DNA of 64,000 nucleotides from Rubrobacter aplysinae (GTDB lineage: Bacteria; Actinomycetota; Rubrobacteria; Rubrobacterales; Rubrobacteraceae): assembly GCF_001029505.1 (NCBI RefSeq), contig NZ_LEKH01000012.1:22774-86773 (forward strand). Direction: 5' to 3'. The notes beneath the pieces are model-generated. The model ran no database searches and had not been told where the DNA came from. It worked only from the letters and a program-made list of their open reading frames with translations. Positions 1 to 8,761 of this stretch are shown piece by piece; the first letter of the stretch is position 1, and the number at the start of each line of letters is the position of its first letter. Position numbers and translations under genes: made by a program.

Positions 1-81
1 CGCTTTTACCCCGATAAGCCCTTTAACGAGCCCGTCATACAGGATTACATGGCTCTCATAGGTTCTCAGGGAAGAGTATGA
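1..81 (+). CDS. C-terminal tail of an upstream gene (partial)
   Basis: The first 26 codons are open from the window edge and end at a TGA at 79-81. The residues before the stop include FYPDKPFNEP. The tail is too short to assign a family. It is followed by the polysaccharide genes, so it may be another gene of that locus. The reading frame is the only evidence. Confidence 0.4.
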   Translation, partial: RFYPDKPFNEPVIQDYMALIGSQGRV

Positions 82-137
82 GCTGACTCTATTGATTCTC
101 GAGCGCGGGCGCGCCGGTTGTATGCGACAGGAGCAAC

Positions 138-1640
138 GTGGAACAGCGATTACGCCAGGCTGATGTAACTTTAGTCCCAACGAGGGTAGAGAGGTCGTTT
201 GGTCATCAGACGAACCTCTTTAAGCAGGCGTGGCGGTGGCGTCTGGCGGTATGTGGCTTGCTCTGTTCGGATCTCGTGCTGGCGTCGCTGATTTGGTGGG
301 CCGCCTACGTTCTGCAAGGGGCTCTGGGTCAGGGAGAGTTATCCCAGAGCTCCGTGGTAGCCATAGTGCCCTTAACTGCCGTCTGGATCGGCCTCCGCGC
401 CCTGGTGGGGCTGTATCCAGGGTACGGTCTGGACTCCGTCCACCAGCTAAAGCGTCACACGAACACGGTGCTCGCCTCCGGTGGCACGATAATCGTCTTC
501 GCGACCATGTTCCAGTTCGTGGACACCCTCTCGCGCCTGATGCTCTTTACGGGCTTGTTCGGGCTCCTGGTGCTTTCTCCCCTAACTCGCCACGCGACGA
601 AGGCGATGCTCCGGCGTCTCGGGGTGTGGGGCAAGCCGGTGGTGATCATGGGCTCCGGCGACAACGGCGGGCGTACCGCCAAACTTCTGAGAGAGGAATG
701 GGAGCTCGGATACCACCCCGTTGCCCTGCTCGACTATAGCCTAAAGGAGTATGACGGGCACCTGACGGAAGAGGGTTTTCCCGACGGCGAGAGCACCCTT
801 CTCGACACGGCGGGGCTGGCCCGCAAAAGCGGCGTGGAGACCGTGCTGTTCGCCATGCCCCACGTGCGCCGGGAGCAGCTCTCCGTGCTCGTTGGCTGGG
901 CCAGCGTCAACTTCCGGCATGTCCTGATCATGCCCAACCTCGCCGGCATGACGAACTCCGCCGTGGTTGCCCGGGACCTGGCAGGAAACCTCGCCGTCGA
1001 GGTCAGGTACAACCTGCTGGACCCGTGGGCGCTCCGGCTCAAACGCGCGCTGGATATCTTATTGACCGTGCTCGGCGGGGTAGTGCTCCTGCCGCTGCTG
1101 GCACTTTTGGGCCTGCTCGTGTACCTGGACTCTCGTGGCGGCAAGGTATTCTACAAGGACAAGCGGATGGGGCGGGACAACCGGTTATTCTCGTGCGTGA
1201 AGTTCAGGACAATGGTGCCGGACGCGGAAGACAGGCTACAACGTCTGCTCGACGAAGACCCCGTCGCCCGCGAAGAGTACGAGCTATACCATAAGCTGCG
1301 AGATGACCCCCGGATCACCCGCGTCGGGAATTTCCTACGCAAGACCAGCCTGGATGAGCTTCCACAACTATGGAACGTTCTCCGGGGTGATATGAGCCTC
1401 GTCGGTCCCCGGCCGTACCTGCCGCGCGAGTCCGAGGACATTGGGGGTACGCAGAACGAGATCCTGCGCGTGCCGCCCGGCATAACGGGCCCGTGGCAGG
1501 TCTCCGGGCGCTCTAGCACCTCTTTCGGAGACCGGGTGCGGATGGACGCCTATTACGTCCGCGACTGGTCGGTTTGGCTAGACATTCTGCTGCTCGCCCG
1601 CACTGTCGGGAGTGTCCTACTGTCCAAAGACGCGTACTAA
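138..1640 (+). CDS. Polyprenyl-phosphate sugar-1-phosphate transferase (WbaP/exopolysaccharide initiating enzyme)
   Basis: Membrane enzyme of 500 aa that would attach the first sugar phosphate to the undecaprenyl-phosphate carrier and so start a polysaccharide repeat unit. The N-terminal third has about four membrane segments, then a nucleotide-binding-like middle domain (VVIMGSGDNG near residue 175). The C-terminal third is the bacterial sugar transferase domain: KRALDI entering a long hydrophobic segment near 305-330, KFRTM, the LRKTSLDELPQLWNV block and VGPRP. Length suits the WbaP/CpsE family. Start is GTG at 138 with CAGGAG four bases upstream. It heads a plus-strand run with two glycosyltransferases and fucose genes. 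The sugar transferred (galactose, glucose or another) cannot be read from the sequence. Confidence 0.92.
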   Translation: MEQRLRQADVTLVPTRVERSFGHQTNLFKQAWRWRLAVCGLLCSDLVLASLIWWAAYVLQGALGQGELSQSSVVAIVPLTAVWIGLRALVGLYPGYGLDSVHQLKRHTNTVLASGGTIIVFATMFQFVDTLSRLMLFTGLFGLLVLSPLTRHATKAMLRRLGVWGKPVVIMGSGDNGGRTAKLLREEWELGYHPVALLDYSLKEYDGHLTEEGFPDGESTLLDTAGLARKSGVETVLFAMPHVRREQLSVLVGWASVNFRHVLIMPNLAGMTNSAVVARDLAGNLAVEVRYNLLDPWALRLKRALDILLTVLGGVVLLPLLALLGLLVYLDSRGGKVFYKDKRMGRDNRLFSCVKFRTMVPDAEDRLQRLLDEDPVAREEYELYHKLRDDPRITRVGNFLRKTSLDELPQLWNVLRGDMSLVGPRPYLPRESEDIGGTQNEILRVPPGITGPWQVSGRSSTSFGDRVRMDAYYVRDWSVWLDILLLARTVGSVLLSKDAY

Positions 1641-1675
1641 CGGGCACTAAAGATGATCCGGCTTCCACTATAGCC

Positions 1676-2944
1676 GTGCGGTCCGCGAAGACATCTAGAT
1701 CCACTGGCACAGAGAGCCCGGACACCCCGGACCGTGTAGGATTTGTGGGACGCTCCCCGGAGCTAGGCCGCCCGAAGGAGGAGGAGCTGAAAGACAAGCC
1801 TCACGAACCAGTCTCCGATACGCTGGGGCTTGAGGTAAGCCTCGGCGACGGGGGCCGCGCCTACGCCGCTTATCCGAATCTTCGGGGGGCGCGCTGGCTC
1901 TTTCCCGCCGGCCGCAAGGAGATTCGCCGCGCCGGGCTCCGGGAGTTCTTCCACCCTCGGAGCCTCAAGGGACGGGCGTTCCGGGCCGCGGTGGCTAGCG
2001 GCGGTTTCCGGGGGCAGCGGGTATCGCTTGCCGAAGAGCCGTTAGAGAAACTCGAGCACGAGCTCGCCGGCATTCTCGGTGCTGAGGTGGACCTCGGATT
2101 CTATGTCGGCTCGCCCGGGGCGTACCGCAAGAGTACCGCGCTGGTACTCGATGCCACGGGCCGTACGCTGGCCTTTGCCCGAATAGCTACCAACCCCCGC
2201 ACTCGGGCGAAGCTCGAGGCCGAACGCCACAATCTGCTCTGGCTCTCCGGCTCCCCGGAGCTTCACGGCCGGGTTCCAAGGGTGCTCGGCCACTTCCACT
2301 GCGACGCCAGTGAAGTACTCGTCATCTCCGGTGGGCCGCCGTGGCCCGGCCCCGACTCCATTACGGGCCCTCACCTGGACTTCTGTCAGGTTCTCTTTGA
2401 GTGCTCAGTCCCCGATGAACCCGGCAGAGTATTTTCGGAGAGTCCGGCGTATACGCGCCTCTTTAGTACCTTGGAGCGCATAGAGTCTGGGCTACCGGAG
2501 GAGACCTCCAGCCTGCTGTACAGGGCGGCGGATCGCCTGGGGCACGGCCTAGGGGAGATCCGGGTCCCGCTCTCCGTGGCCCACGGCGACTTCGCCCCTT
2601 GGAACACCCGGATAGGGACGCGAGGGCTTTTCGTCTTCGATTGGGACTATACCGCAGAGCGCGCCACACCCTTGCATGATCTGTTCTACTTCCATTCCAT
2701 ACAGTCCGCCTTGCTCGGCCGGAGGGAGCATCTGCCGGGCCGGGACGAGATCGAAAGCCTGCTACGGAGGATATGGCCCGAGGGGCGACGCCATCTCCCA
2801 TGGCTATATCTGGCCTACCTGCTGGACGTTAGCCTCCTCTACGGCGAGGCGAGGGTTATAGAGCCGGACGCGGGCGAAGACAGGGTATGGCGCTGGTTCC
2901 TCGATCGAATACAGAGCTTTCTCGACGATGGCTCGCCTCTTTAG
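1676..2944 (+). CDS. Phosphotransferase-like (APH/choline kinase fold) protein in polysaccharide locus
   Basis: The C-terminal half carries the kinase-like Brenner motif SVAHGDFAPWNT and, about 15 residues later, FVFDWDY, the catalytic and metal-binding segments of the aminoglycoside phosphotransferase/choline kinase superfamily. The first 200 residues match no family I recognise. The start is uncertain: the frame is open back into the preceding gene (to 1574), but the early codons look non-coding. GTG at 1676 lies after the upstream stop, and a GGAGGAGGAG run at about 1778 hints at a still later start. It sits between an initiating transferase and a GT4, so it may phosphorylate a sugar or carrier of the same polysaccharide. 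The substrate is unknown. Confidence 0.7.
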   Translation: MRSAKTSRSTGTESPDTPDRVGFVGRSPELGRPKEEELKDKPHEPVSDTLGLEVSLGDGGRAYAAYPNLRGARWLFPAGRKEIRRAGLREFFHPRSLKGRAFRAAVASGGFRGQRVSLAEEPLEKLEHELAGILGAEVDLGFYVGSPGAYRKSTALVLDATGRTLAFARIATNPRTRAKLEAERHNLLWLSGSPELHGRVPRVLGHFHCDASEVLVISGGPPWPGPDSITGPHLDFCQVLFECSVPDEPGRVFSESPAYTRLFSTLERIESGLPEETSSLLYRAADRLGHGLGEIRVPLSVAHGDFAPWNTRIGTRGLFVFDWDYTAERATPLHDLFYFHSIQSALLGRREHLPGRDEIESLLRRIWPEGRRHLPWLYLAYLLDVSLLYGEARVIEPDAGEDRVWRWFLDRIQSFLDDGSPL

Positions 2945-2981
2945 CAAACCCCGTGGAAAAGATTGCATTATCCTGTAAACC

Positions 2982-4157
2982 ATGAAGGTGCTTACGGTCC
3001 ACAACGAGTATCAGCAAGCGGGGGGCGAGGATCTGGTCTTCGAGGAGGAGGCGGATCTGCTAGAGGCCCGCGGTCACCAAGTGATGCGGTACCGCACGAC
3101 CAATGACCGGGTGGAGGAGCTTGGCTATGCCGCCCTGACCAAAGAGACGCTCTGGAGCTCCGCATCCTACAGGGAACTGCGGGATGTCATGCGTACAGAG
3201 CGCCCGGGCGTGGTGCACCTGCATAACACCTTTCCCCTGATCTCACCCTCGGCCTACTATGCGGCCGCCTCCGAGGGCGTGCCGGTCGTGCAGACCCTCC
3301 ACAACTACCGGCTGCTGTGTCCAAACGGGCTCTTTTATCGTGACGGTGCTCCCTGCGAGGATTGTCTTGGCAAGGTCGTTCCTTGGCCCGGAGTTCTGCA
3401 CGCTTGCTACCGGAATAGCCGCGCGGCCACCGGCCTCGTCGCGGCGATGCTCTCCGCCCATCGGGCCCTTGGAACCTACTCGAGCAAGGTGGACGCCTAC
3501 GTAGCCCTCACAGAATTCTCCCGGCAAAAGATGGTGCAGGGCGGGCTCCCCCCGGAGAGGCTACACGTCAAGCCGAACTTCGTTTACTCGGACCCCGGGC
3601 CAGGGAACGGGGAGGGGGGCTACGCGCTCTTCGTCGGCCGGCTCTCAAAGGATAAGGGAATTAGGACCCTGTTAGCGGCCTGGCAGAGGCTGGACAAGGG
3701 TGTACCGCTCAAGATCGTCGGCGACGGGCCACTCGCTGACCTCGTGGCTCGGGCTGCGGAAACCAATCCTCGCGTCGAGTGGCTCGGGCGAAAAACGATG
3801 CAAGAGGTGAATGCTCTCATGCGGGGGGCTCTCACCCTCGTCTTCCCATCAGAGCTTTACGAAACTTTCGGGCGGGTCGCGGCGGAATCTTTCGCCGCCG
3901 GTACCCCGGTAGTCGCGGCTAATCATGGCGCGGTCGCCGAACTCGTCGAGCACGGGCGCACCGGGCTCCGCTTCCGGCCCAGAGACGCAGCGGACCTTGC
4001 TTCTCAGGTGGAACGCTTGCTAGGAGAGCCCGAAGGCCGGGCCAGGATGCGCCGCGCGGCCCGTGCCGAGTTCGAAGAGAAGTACACCGCCGAGGAGAAC
4101 TACCGACGTCTTATCGGGATCTACGAGTCGGCCGCCGGGGCGGGGGTGCGTGCTTGA
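2982..4157 (+). CDS. Glycosyltransferase family 4
   Basis: GT-B fold retaining glycosyltransferase of 391 aa. The N-terminal acceptor domain begins MKVLTVHNEYQQAGGED. The C-terminal nucleotide-sugar domain contains LFVGRLSKDKGIRTLL (about residue 213) and the E-x7-E block ESFAAGTPVVAA with GAVAELV. It would add a sugar to the lipid-linked repeat unit on the cytoplasmic side. There is no clear ribosome-binding site before the ATG; a TATCCT hexamer ends eight bases upstream of it, so a leaderless start is possible. Its stop overlaps the TTG start of the next gene, indicating coupling. Donor and acceptor are not predictable. Confidence 0.92.
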   Translation: MKVLTVHNEYQQAGGEDLVFEEEADLLEARGHQVMRYRTTNDRVEELGYAALTKETLWSSASYRELRDVMRTERPGVVHLHNTFPLISPSAYYAAASEGVPVVQTLHNYRLLCPNGLFYRDGAPCEDCLGKVVPWPGVLHACYRNSRAATGLVAAMLSAHRALGTYSSKVDAYVALTEFSRQKMVQGGLPPERLHVKPNFVYSDPGPGNGEGGYALFVGRLSKDKGIRTLLAAWQRLDKGVPLKIVGDGPLADLVARAAETNPRVEWLGRKTMQEVNALMRGALTLVFPSELYETFGRVAAESFAAGTPVVAANHGAVAELVEHGRTGLRFRPRDAADLASQVERLLGEPEGRARMRRAARAEFEEKYTAEENYRRLIGIYESAAGAGVRA

Positions 4158-4978
4158 ACTCCGGCGGCGCGTCGCCCGGTGGCGCGAGTCTCACATCCAG
4201 AGCGGTGGTCGGGATGCGGGTGGACGCGACATCCTACGATGATGCCTCGGAGCGGATAGTCCGGTGGGCCTCGGAGCGCCGCTCGGCCTACGTATGCGTC
4301 GCCAACGTCCACATGGCGATGGAGGCCGCCGAATCGCCAGAGTTTCTGCGGGTGGTGGGCGGGGCAGACCTCGTGACCCCCGATGGCAGGCCGCTGGTGT
4401 GGGCCTTGCGGCTGCTCGGGGTGAAATGCGCTTCTCAGGTGCGCGGTACGGATCTTGTGGCGGAGGTGTCCGCCCGCGCCGCTCAGGAAGGCCTCCCAGT
4501 CGGGCTCTACGGCAGCAAGCCAGAGGTGCTCGGAGAGCTAGGGGAGGAGTTGCGGCGACGCTTTCCGGGCCTCGAGGTGGCATGCGGCATCTCGCCACCT
4601 TTCCGCGAGATAACCACCGAGGAGGATGAGGAGTTTACCCGTCAGGTAGCGGAGTCTGGGGCGCGCATTCTGTTCGTCGGGCTCGGATGTCCCAAGCAGG
4701 AGCGGTGGATGGCGGCACATCAGGGGCGTATACCGGCGGCTATGATCGGGGTCGGGGCCGCGTTCGAGTTCTACACCGGGCGTATCCCGCAGGCCCCGCG
4801 CTGGATGCAGTCTGCCGGGCTCGAATGGGCGTACAGGCTGTACCGGGAGCCCAGGAGGCTCTGGAGGCGCTACGCTCGACACAACCCGAGGTTCGTGGCG
4901 CTGCTCGCGCTACAGTTGGTCAGGGAATACGGAAGATTCGGGAAAAAGAGAGACGAGAAAGAAGGGTCGCGTGGCTGA
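4154..4978 (+). CDS. WecG/TagA/CpsF-family glycosyltransferase (GT26)
   Basis: Protein of 274 aa with the GT26 signature: [13 protein letters not shown], the [13 protein letters not shown] block, VGLGCPKQE and [20 protein letters not shown]. Family members transfer ManNAc or ManNAcA onto polyprenyl-linked GlcNAc in teichoic acid linkage or common antigen synthesis, or add other sugars to capsule repeats. The start is TTG at 4154, overlapping the previous gene's TGA (TTGA). The final residues overlap the GTG of the dehydratase gene, so genes 2982-6988 look like one transcription unit. Confidence 0.92.
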   Translation: MNSGGASPGGASLTSRAVVGMRVDATSYDDASERIVRWASERRSAYVCVANVHMAMEAAESPEFLRVVGGADLVTPDGRPLVWALRLLGVKCASQVRGTDLVAEVSARAAQEGLPVGLYGSKPEVLGELGEELRRRFPGLEVACGISPPFREITTEEDEEFTRQVAESGARILFVGLGCPKQERWMAAHQGRIPAAMIGVGAAFEFYTGRIPQAPRWMQSAGLEWAYRLYREPRRLWRRYARHNPRFVALLALQLVREYGRFGKKRDEKEGSRG

Positions 4979-6029
4979 CGAGAACAAGAAGGCTCTGATC
5001 ACCGGCATCACCGGCCAGGACGGCTCGTATCTGACAGAGTTGCTCTTGAGCAAGGGCTACGAGGTACACGGCATAATCCGCCGCGCCTCAGTCTTCAACA
5101 CCGACCGCATAGATCACCTCTACCGCGACCCCCACGACCCCGAAGCCCGCATGCGGCTCCACTACGGAGACTTTACCGACGCCAGTGGTCTCCGCCGGGT
5201 TCTCCAAGAGGTGATGCCCGACGAGGTGTACAACCTCGGGGCCCAGTCGCACGTCAAGATCTCCTTCGAGCAGCCCGAGTACACCGGCAACGTCGACGCC
5301 CTCGGCACGCTGCGCTTCCTCGAAGCCCTCCGGGACGTCCAGAACGAGAGCGGCAAGAAGATAAAGTTCTACCAGGCCGGGACCTCGGAGATGTTCGGGG
5401 CCGCGCCGCCGCCACAATCCGACTCTACCCCCTTCTATCCCCGCAGCCCCTACGCCGTGGCCAAGGTTTACGCACACTGGATGACGGTAAATTACCGTGA
5501 GGCCTACGACCTGTTCGCCGCCAACGGAATCCTCTTCAATCACGAGTCCGAGCGCCGGGGAGAGACGTTCGTGACGCGCAAGATCACCCGCGCCGCCACC
5601 CGCATAAAGCTCCGGCTCCAGGACAAGCTGTACCTCGGCAACCTCGACGCCAGCCGCGACTGGGGCCACGCCGAAGACTACGTCGAGGCGATGTGGCGCA
5701 TACTCCAGCAGGACTCCCCGGAAGACTTCGTCATCGCAACCGGAGAGTCCTACACCGTGCGCGAGTTCGTCGAGCGAGTGTTCGGCTACCTGGAGCTAGA
5801 CTGGGAGGCCCACGTCGAGATAGACCCCGGCTACTTCCGTCCAACCGAGGTCGAGGCGCTCGAAGGCGACGCCACCAAAGCTCGCGAGACACTCGGCTGG
5901 GAGCCCAGGGTACGCATAGATGAACTCGTCCGCCGCATGGTCGACTTCGACTTCGAGCTAGCCCGCCAGGAGAAGACGCTCAAAGAGGCTGGACACGCCT
6001 TCGTCCCGAGAGGAGTAGCGAGCCAGTGA
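4971..6029 (+). CDS. gmd: GDP-mannose 4,6-dehydratase
   Basis: Short-chain dehydrogenase-type enzyme of 352 aa converting GDP-D-mannose to GDP-4-keto-6-deoxy-mannose. The Rossmann start [20 protein letters not shown] is followed by the family block [26 protein letters not shown], and the catalytic [10 protein letters not shown] (Tyr-x3-Lys). [17 protein letters not shown] is typical of GMD. The start is GTG at 4971, overlapping the upstream gene by 8 bases. Its stop overlaps the next gene's GTG by 4 bases. Together they supply GDP-fucose (or a related 6-deoxyhexose) for the polysaccharide. Confidence 0.97.
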   Translation: MADENKKALITGITGQDGSYLTELLLSKGYEVHGIIRRASVFNTDRIDHLYRDPHDPEARMRLHYGDFTDASGLRRVLQEVMPDEVYNLGAQSHVKISFEQPEYTGNVDALGTLRFLEALRDVQNESGKKIKFYQAGTSEMFGAAPPPQSDSTPFYPRSPYAVAKVYAHWMTVNYREAYDLFAANGILFNHESERRGETFVTRKITRAATRIKLRLQDKLYLGNLDASRDWGHAEDYVEAMWRILQQDSPEDFVIATGESYTVREFVERVFGYLELDWEAHVEIDPGYFRPTEVEALEGDATKARETLGWEPRVRIDELVRRMVDFDFELARQEKTLKEAGHAFVPRGVASQ

Positions 6030-6988
6030 GCCCCGCAGACCAGATGGACAGAGACAGCAGGATCTACGTCGCCGGACACCGGGGCCTGGTCGGCGCCGCT
6101 ATCCTCCGCAGGCTACAAGGCGAAGGCTATGAAAATCTGATCACGCGCACCAGCGCCGAGCTTGACCTTACCGATGCCAGAGCCGTAGAGGACTTCTTTG
6201 CCTCCGAGAAACCGGAGTACGTCTTCTTGGCGGCGGCGAAGGTCGGCGGCATCATGGCCAATGATACCTACCCGGCGGACTTTATCCGGGACAATCTGAC
6301 GATACAGCTAAACGTCATAGACGCCGCATACCGTCACGATGCAGAGAAGCTCCTGTTCCTGGGAAGCTCCTGCATCTACCCTAGGCTCGCGCCGCAGCCC
6401 ATGAAAGAGGAGCATCTACTGACCGGCGAGCTAGAGCCTACCAACGAGCCATACGCCATTGCGAAGATCGCGGGCATAAAGCTTTGCCAGTCCTACAATC
6501 GCCAGTACGGAAGCAATTATATAAGCGTCATGCCCACGAACCTCTACGGCCCCGGAGACAACTTCGACCTACGAAACAGCCATGTCCTGCCCGCGCTGAT
6601 CCGTAAGTTCCACGAGGCTAAAGAGCGCGGCGCGGAGAGCGTGGAGGTGTGGGGCAGCGGAACCCCACGCCGGGAGTTTTTGCACGTTGACGATCTGGCC
6701 GACGCCTGCGTATATCTTATGCGGATCTACTCCGGCGACGAGCCCGTGAACGTCGGTGTCGGTCAAGATATAAGCATCGGGGAGCTCGCGGGTCTCGTGC
6801 GCGGCGTTGTTGGATTCGAGGGCGGACTCGCCTACGATACCTCTAAACCCGACGGCACTCCGCGCAAGCTACTCGACGTTAGCCGCCTGGAGAGTCTCGG
6901 CTGGCGGGCGAAGACTCCCCTGCGCAACGGCATCGAGCAAACCTACGAGTGGTTCCTGAGAACCTCGTCTGTAAAGAGCGGGGGCTAG
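6026..6988 (+). CDS. fcl: GDP-L-fucose synthase
   Basis: NADPH-dependent 3,5-epimerase/4-reductase of 320 aa that finishes GDP-L-fucose synthesis from the product of the upstream dehydratase. Visible marks are the nucleotide-binding [30 protein letters not shown], the catalytic [20 protein letters not shown] (Tyr-x3-Lys), and [11 protein letters not shown]. The length is that of WcaG/Fcl proteins. A 4-bp GTGA overlap couples it to gmd. It is the last gene of the plus-strand run; the next gene is convergent, 35 bases away. Confidence 0.97.
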   Translation: MSPADQMDRDSRIYVAGHRGLVGAAILRRLQGEGYENLITRTSAELDLTDARAVEDFFASEKPEYVFLAAAKVGGIMANDTYPADFIRDNLTIQLNVIDAAYRHDAEKLLFLGSSCIYPRLAPQPMKEEHLLTGELEPTNEPYAIAKIAGIKLCQSYNRQYGSNYISVMPTNLYGPGDNFDLRNSHVLPALIRKFHEAKERGAESVEVWGSGTPRREFLHVDDLADACVYLMRIYSGDEPVNVGVGQDISIGELAGLVRGVVGFEGGLAYDTSKPDGTPRKLLDVSRLESLGWRAKTPLRNGIEQTYEWFLRTSSVKSGG

Positions 6989-7023
6989 AGTCCATAATTC
7001 CCCCGGCTCTACTACGATGTGCT

Positions 7024-8526
7024 CTACATTTTGTGGTTCTTTAGCACCGCCCTTTTTGCGCTGTTGGTGAGGTAGTACGATCCAGAATCTGGTCCACTAC
7101 GCTTGTATTTGGCGAGCTTCTGGTATCCGTCCGACCATTTGTAGCGGACGCCGTCTCCCTCTGAGCCCCTCCTACCGGGGTACCAGTAACGGTTGCGGTA
7201 CCCGCCATTATTCGCTGACTTTCTATAGATATTGCCGCCTCTCACGGCTTTAAACCATGCAGCGGCCTTGCCGTCTCTCTGGATGACGGTATTTCTATTT
7301 AGCCTGACGTTGTTCACGTGATCGTAAGAACCGCGATCTGCGTTAACCACCACGATGCCATTACGATTGCGCGCGAGCACGTTGCCGATAGCTCTTACAT
7401 TATATGAAGCTGAAAGGCCGATGCCCGATCCAGCGTTTGGATCCCCCCCGTACCTGAGACCATTATTGTAGACTTTGTTGCCCCTGATAAGAACATTCTT
7501 GGTGATCTCAACCCGTATACCCTGCCGGGCGTGGTGATGGACCCGATTACCAACGATCCTCACCCGTTGCCTGCCTTCCTGGATGACGTCCGTCCAAATG
7601 CCGAAGTGGCCGTTGTGGTGTACGTTGTTGCGCACGATACGGGCGTACCGGGCCTGACTTATCTTCATCGCTCCCGCTTCCCAACCTGGGTCGAAACCTT
7701 TGATGCTGTTGTAGACTATCCTGTTATTGGCTAGGATTACACTCGCCTCGTTCGAGGCGAAGCCCAACTGACCACCGTGGTGTATACGGTTCCCCGCGGC
7801 GACCATCCCGGGCCCTTTTGAGAGCGCGAGATTGACGGTGTGAGCGTAGGAGAGGTTGTTGTTGCGAACCTGCCAGTAGTTCTTGCGATCGTTCTTTATT
7901 CCCGCCCCTGTCGAGTGACGCATGGTGAAGCCCTTTATGGTCACACGGGGAGCTCCACCGAAAATCCACCTGTTGCGCAACGTGACCTCCACGGTCTTGT
8001 TACGCGGGTTATTAGCGAGTAGTATGCGCCGCTGCCCATCGAGGGCAAACTCGCCTGCCTCCGGCCTGTCGTTGGTGAGATCTAGCTTTCTACCGTAGAT
8101 GTAGACCTGCTCGGGCTTGCGGCAGCTGTTCGTGCCCGACTTGCAGCGCCAGCGACTCTCGACGCGCTGCCTAGGGTAGCTCTTTTCCGAGCGCCAGAGC
8201 CCGCTACTCGTCCTACGCCATCTCTTCCACAGCTCGCTGCCGCGGATCTCGGTTCCGCGACCCCCCCTGAGAGTAATGGGTTTGTTGATGGTAACCTTCT
8301 CGCGAAAGATGCATCTGTCCGGGGTATTTACTACGTCTCCTGGAGATGCGGCGTTGACCTTTTTCTGCAAAGAAACCTTGCAATCCGGCTTGAGAGCCTC
8401 CGCCCGATCAGGGTAAGCCAACGCCAGTACAACGGCCGCAATTACGCCGATAGCGCATGATAGTACAAGGCGCGGAGAAGCCCTCTTCAGGCTTCTCGGA
8501 TAAGCGGGTATCGAACTATTGAACAT
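7024..8526 (-). CDS. Secreted right-handed parallel beta-helix protein, c-di-GMP riboswitch controlled
   Basis: A 500-aa exported protein. From the ATG at 8526 it has a basic N-terminus and the hydrophobic stretch VLSCAIGVIAAVVLALAY ending at an AEA-type signal cleavage site. The mature part opens with a region seen in polysaccharide-modifying beta-helix proteins (VNAASPGDVVNTPDRCIF, KPITLRGG), then repeated N/G-rich coils such as RIVRNNVHHNGHFGIWTD (NosD/PbH1-like). The frame is open 20 codons further upstream, but the ATG at 8526 has GGAGGGG seven bases before it. It is a paralogue of the gene at 8762-10267. A polysaccharide lyase, epimerase or adhesin role is possible; no catalytic residues were identified. 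Confidence 0.85.
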   Translation of the reverse strand: MFNSSIPAYPRSLKRASPRLVLSCAIGVIAAVVLALAYPDRAEALKPDCKVSLQKKVNAASPGDVVNTPDRCIFREKVTINKPITLRGGRGTEIRGSELWKRWRRTSSGLWRSEKSYPRQRVESRWRCKSGTNSCRKPEQVYIYGRKLDLTNDRPEAGEFALDGQRRILLANNPRNKTVEVTLRNRWIFGGAPRVTIKGFTMRHSTGAGIKNDRKNYWQVRNNNLSYAHTVNLALSKGPGMVAAGNRIHHGGQLGFASNEASVILANNRIVYNSIKGFDPGWEAGAMKISQARYARIVRNNVHHNGHFGIWTDVIQEGRQRVRIVGNRVHHHARQGIRVEITKNVLIRGNKVYNNGLRYGGDPNAGSGIGLSASYNVRAIGNVLARNRNGIVVVNADRGSYDHVNNVRLNRNTVIQRDGKAAAWFKAVRGGNIYRKSANNGGYRNRYWYPGRRGSEGDGVRYKWSDGYQKLAKYKRSGPDSGSYYLTNSAKRAVLKNHKM

Positions 8527-8564
8527 GCGTCCCCTCCAGACTGTCTGGGTGGCAGGGACGCAAA
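8524..8564 (-). promoter_or_regulatory. Riboswitch expression platform: ribosome-binding-site sequestering hairpin
   Basis: In the transcript, a linker TTTGCGTCCCTGCC (8564-8551) is followed by an inner hairpin CCAGA-CAG-TCTGG and then GGAGGGGACGCATG (8537-8524), the Shine-Dalgarno and start codon. TGCGTCCC in the linker is an exact complement of GGGACGCA at 8533-8526, which covers part of the SD region and the A of the AUG. The same linker is complementary over 14 positions (one G-U) to GGCGGGGACGCAAA in the aptamer (8642-8629). These mutually exclusive pairings are read directly; the ligand-dependent switch is inferred. Confidence 0.7.
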
Positions 8565-8577
8565 CGCGTAAGAAATC

Positions 8578-8663
8578 TCGCGGCAACCAGGCTACCTCGT
8601 CTCTGTTAGAGCTTCGAGGTCCTTAGGCTTTGCGTCCCCGCCTCACGGCGAGTTTGCCTTTAT
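8578..8663 (-). promoter_or_regulatory. Cyclic-di-GMP-I riboswitch aptamer (GEMM-I)
   Basis: The minus-strand RNA contains the GEMM-I core elements in order: AAAGGCAAAC, a stem capped by a GTGA (GNRA) tetraloop, GGGACGCAAAGCC, a variable P3 arm (GGACCTCG to CGAGGT), then GTAGCCTGGTTGCC closing P1. The G just before CAAAC corresponds, as I recall the Vc2 numbering, to G20, which favours c-di-GMP over cGAMP. A TATAAG -10-like hexamer lies at 8673-8668, about five bases before the aptamer; its -35 is poor. The riboswitch lies between two beta-helix paralogues and governs only the downstream one. Confidence 0.88.
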
Positions 8664-8761
8664 CGCTCTTATAGAATCAATTATCGGTAGGGCGTAGGGG
8701 AAACTTTAGCTGAAATCTGTTGATTCAGAAAAATAACCGAGCTCGGCTCGTAAGAGCTTTT

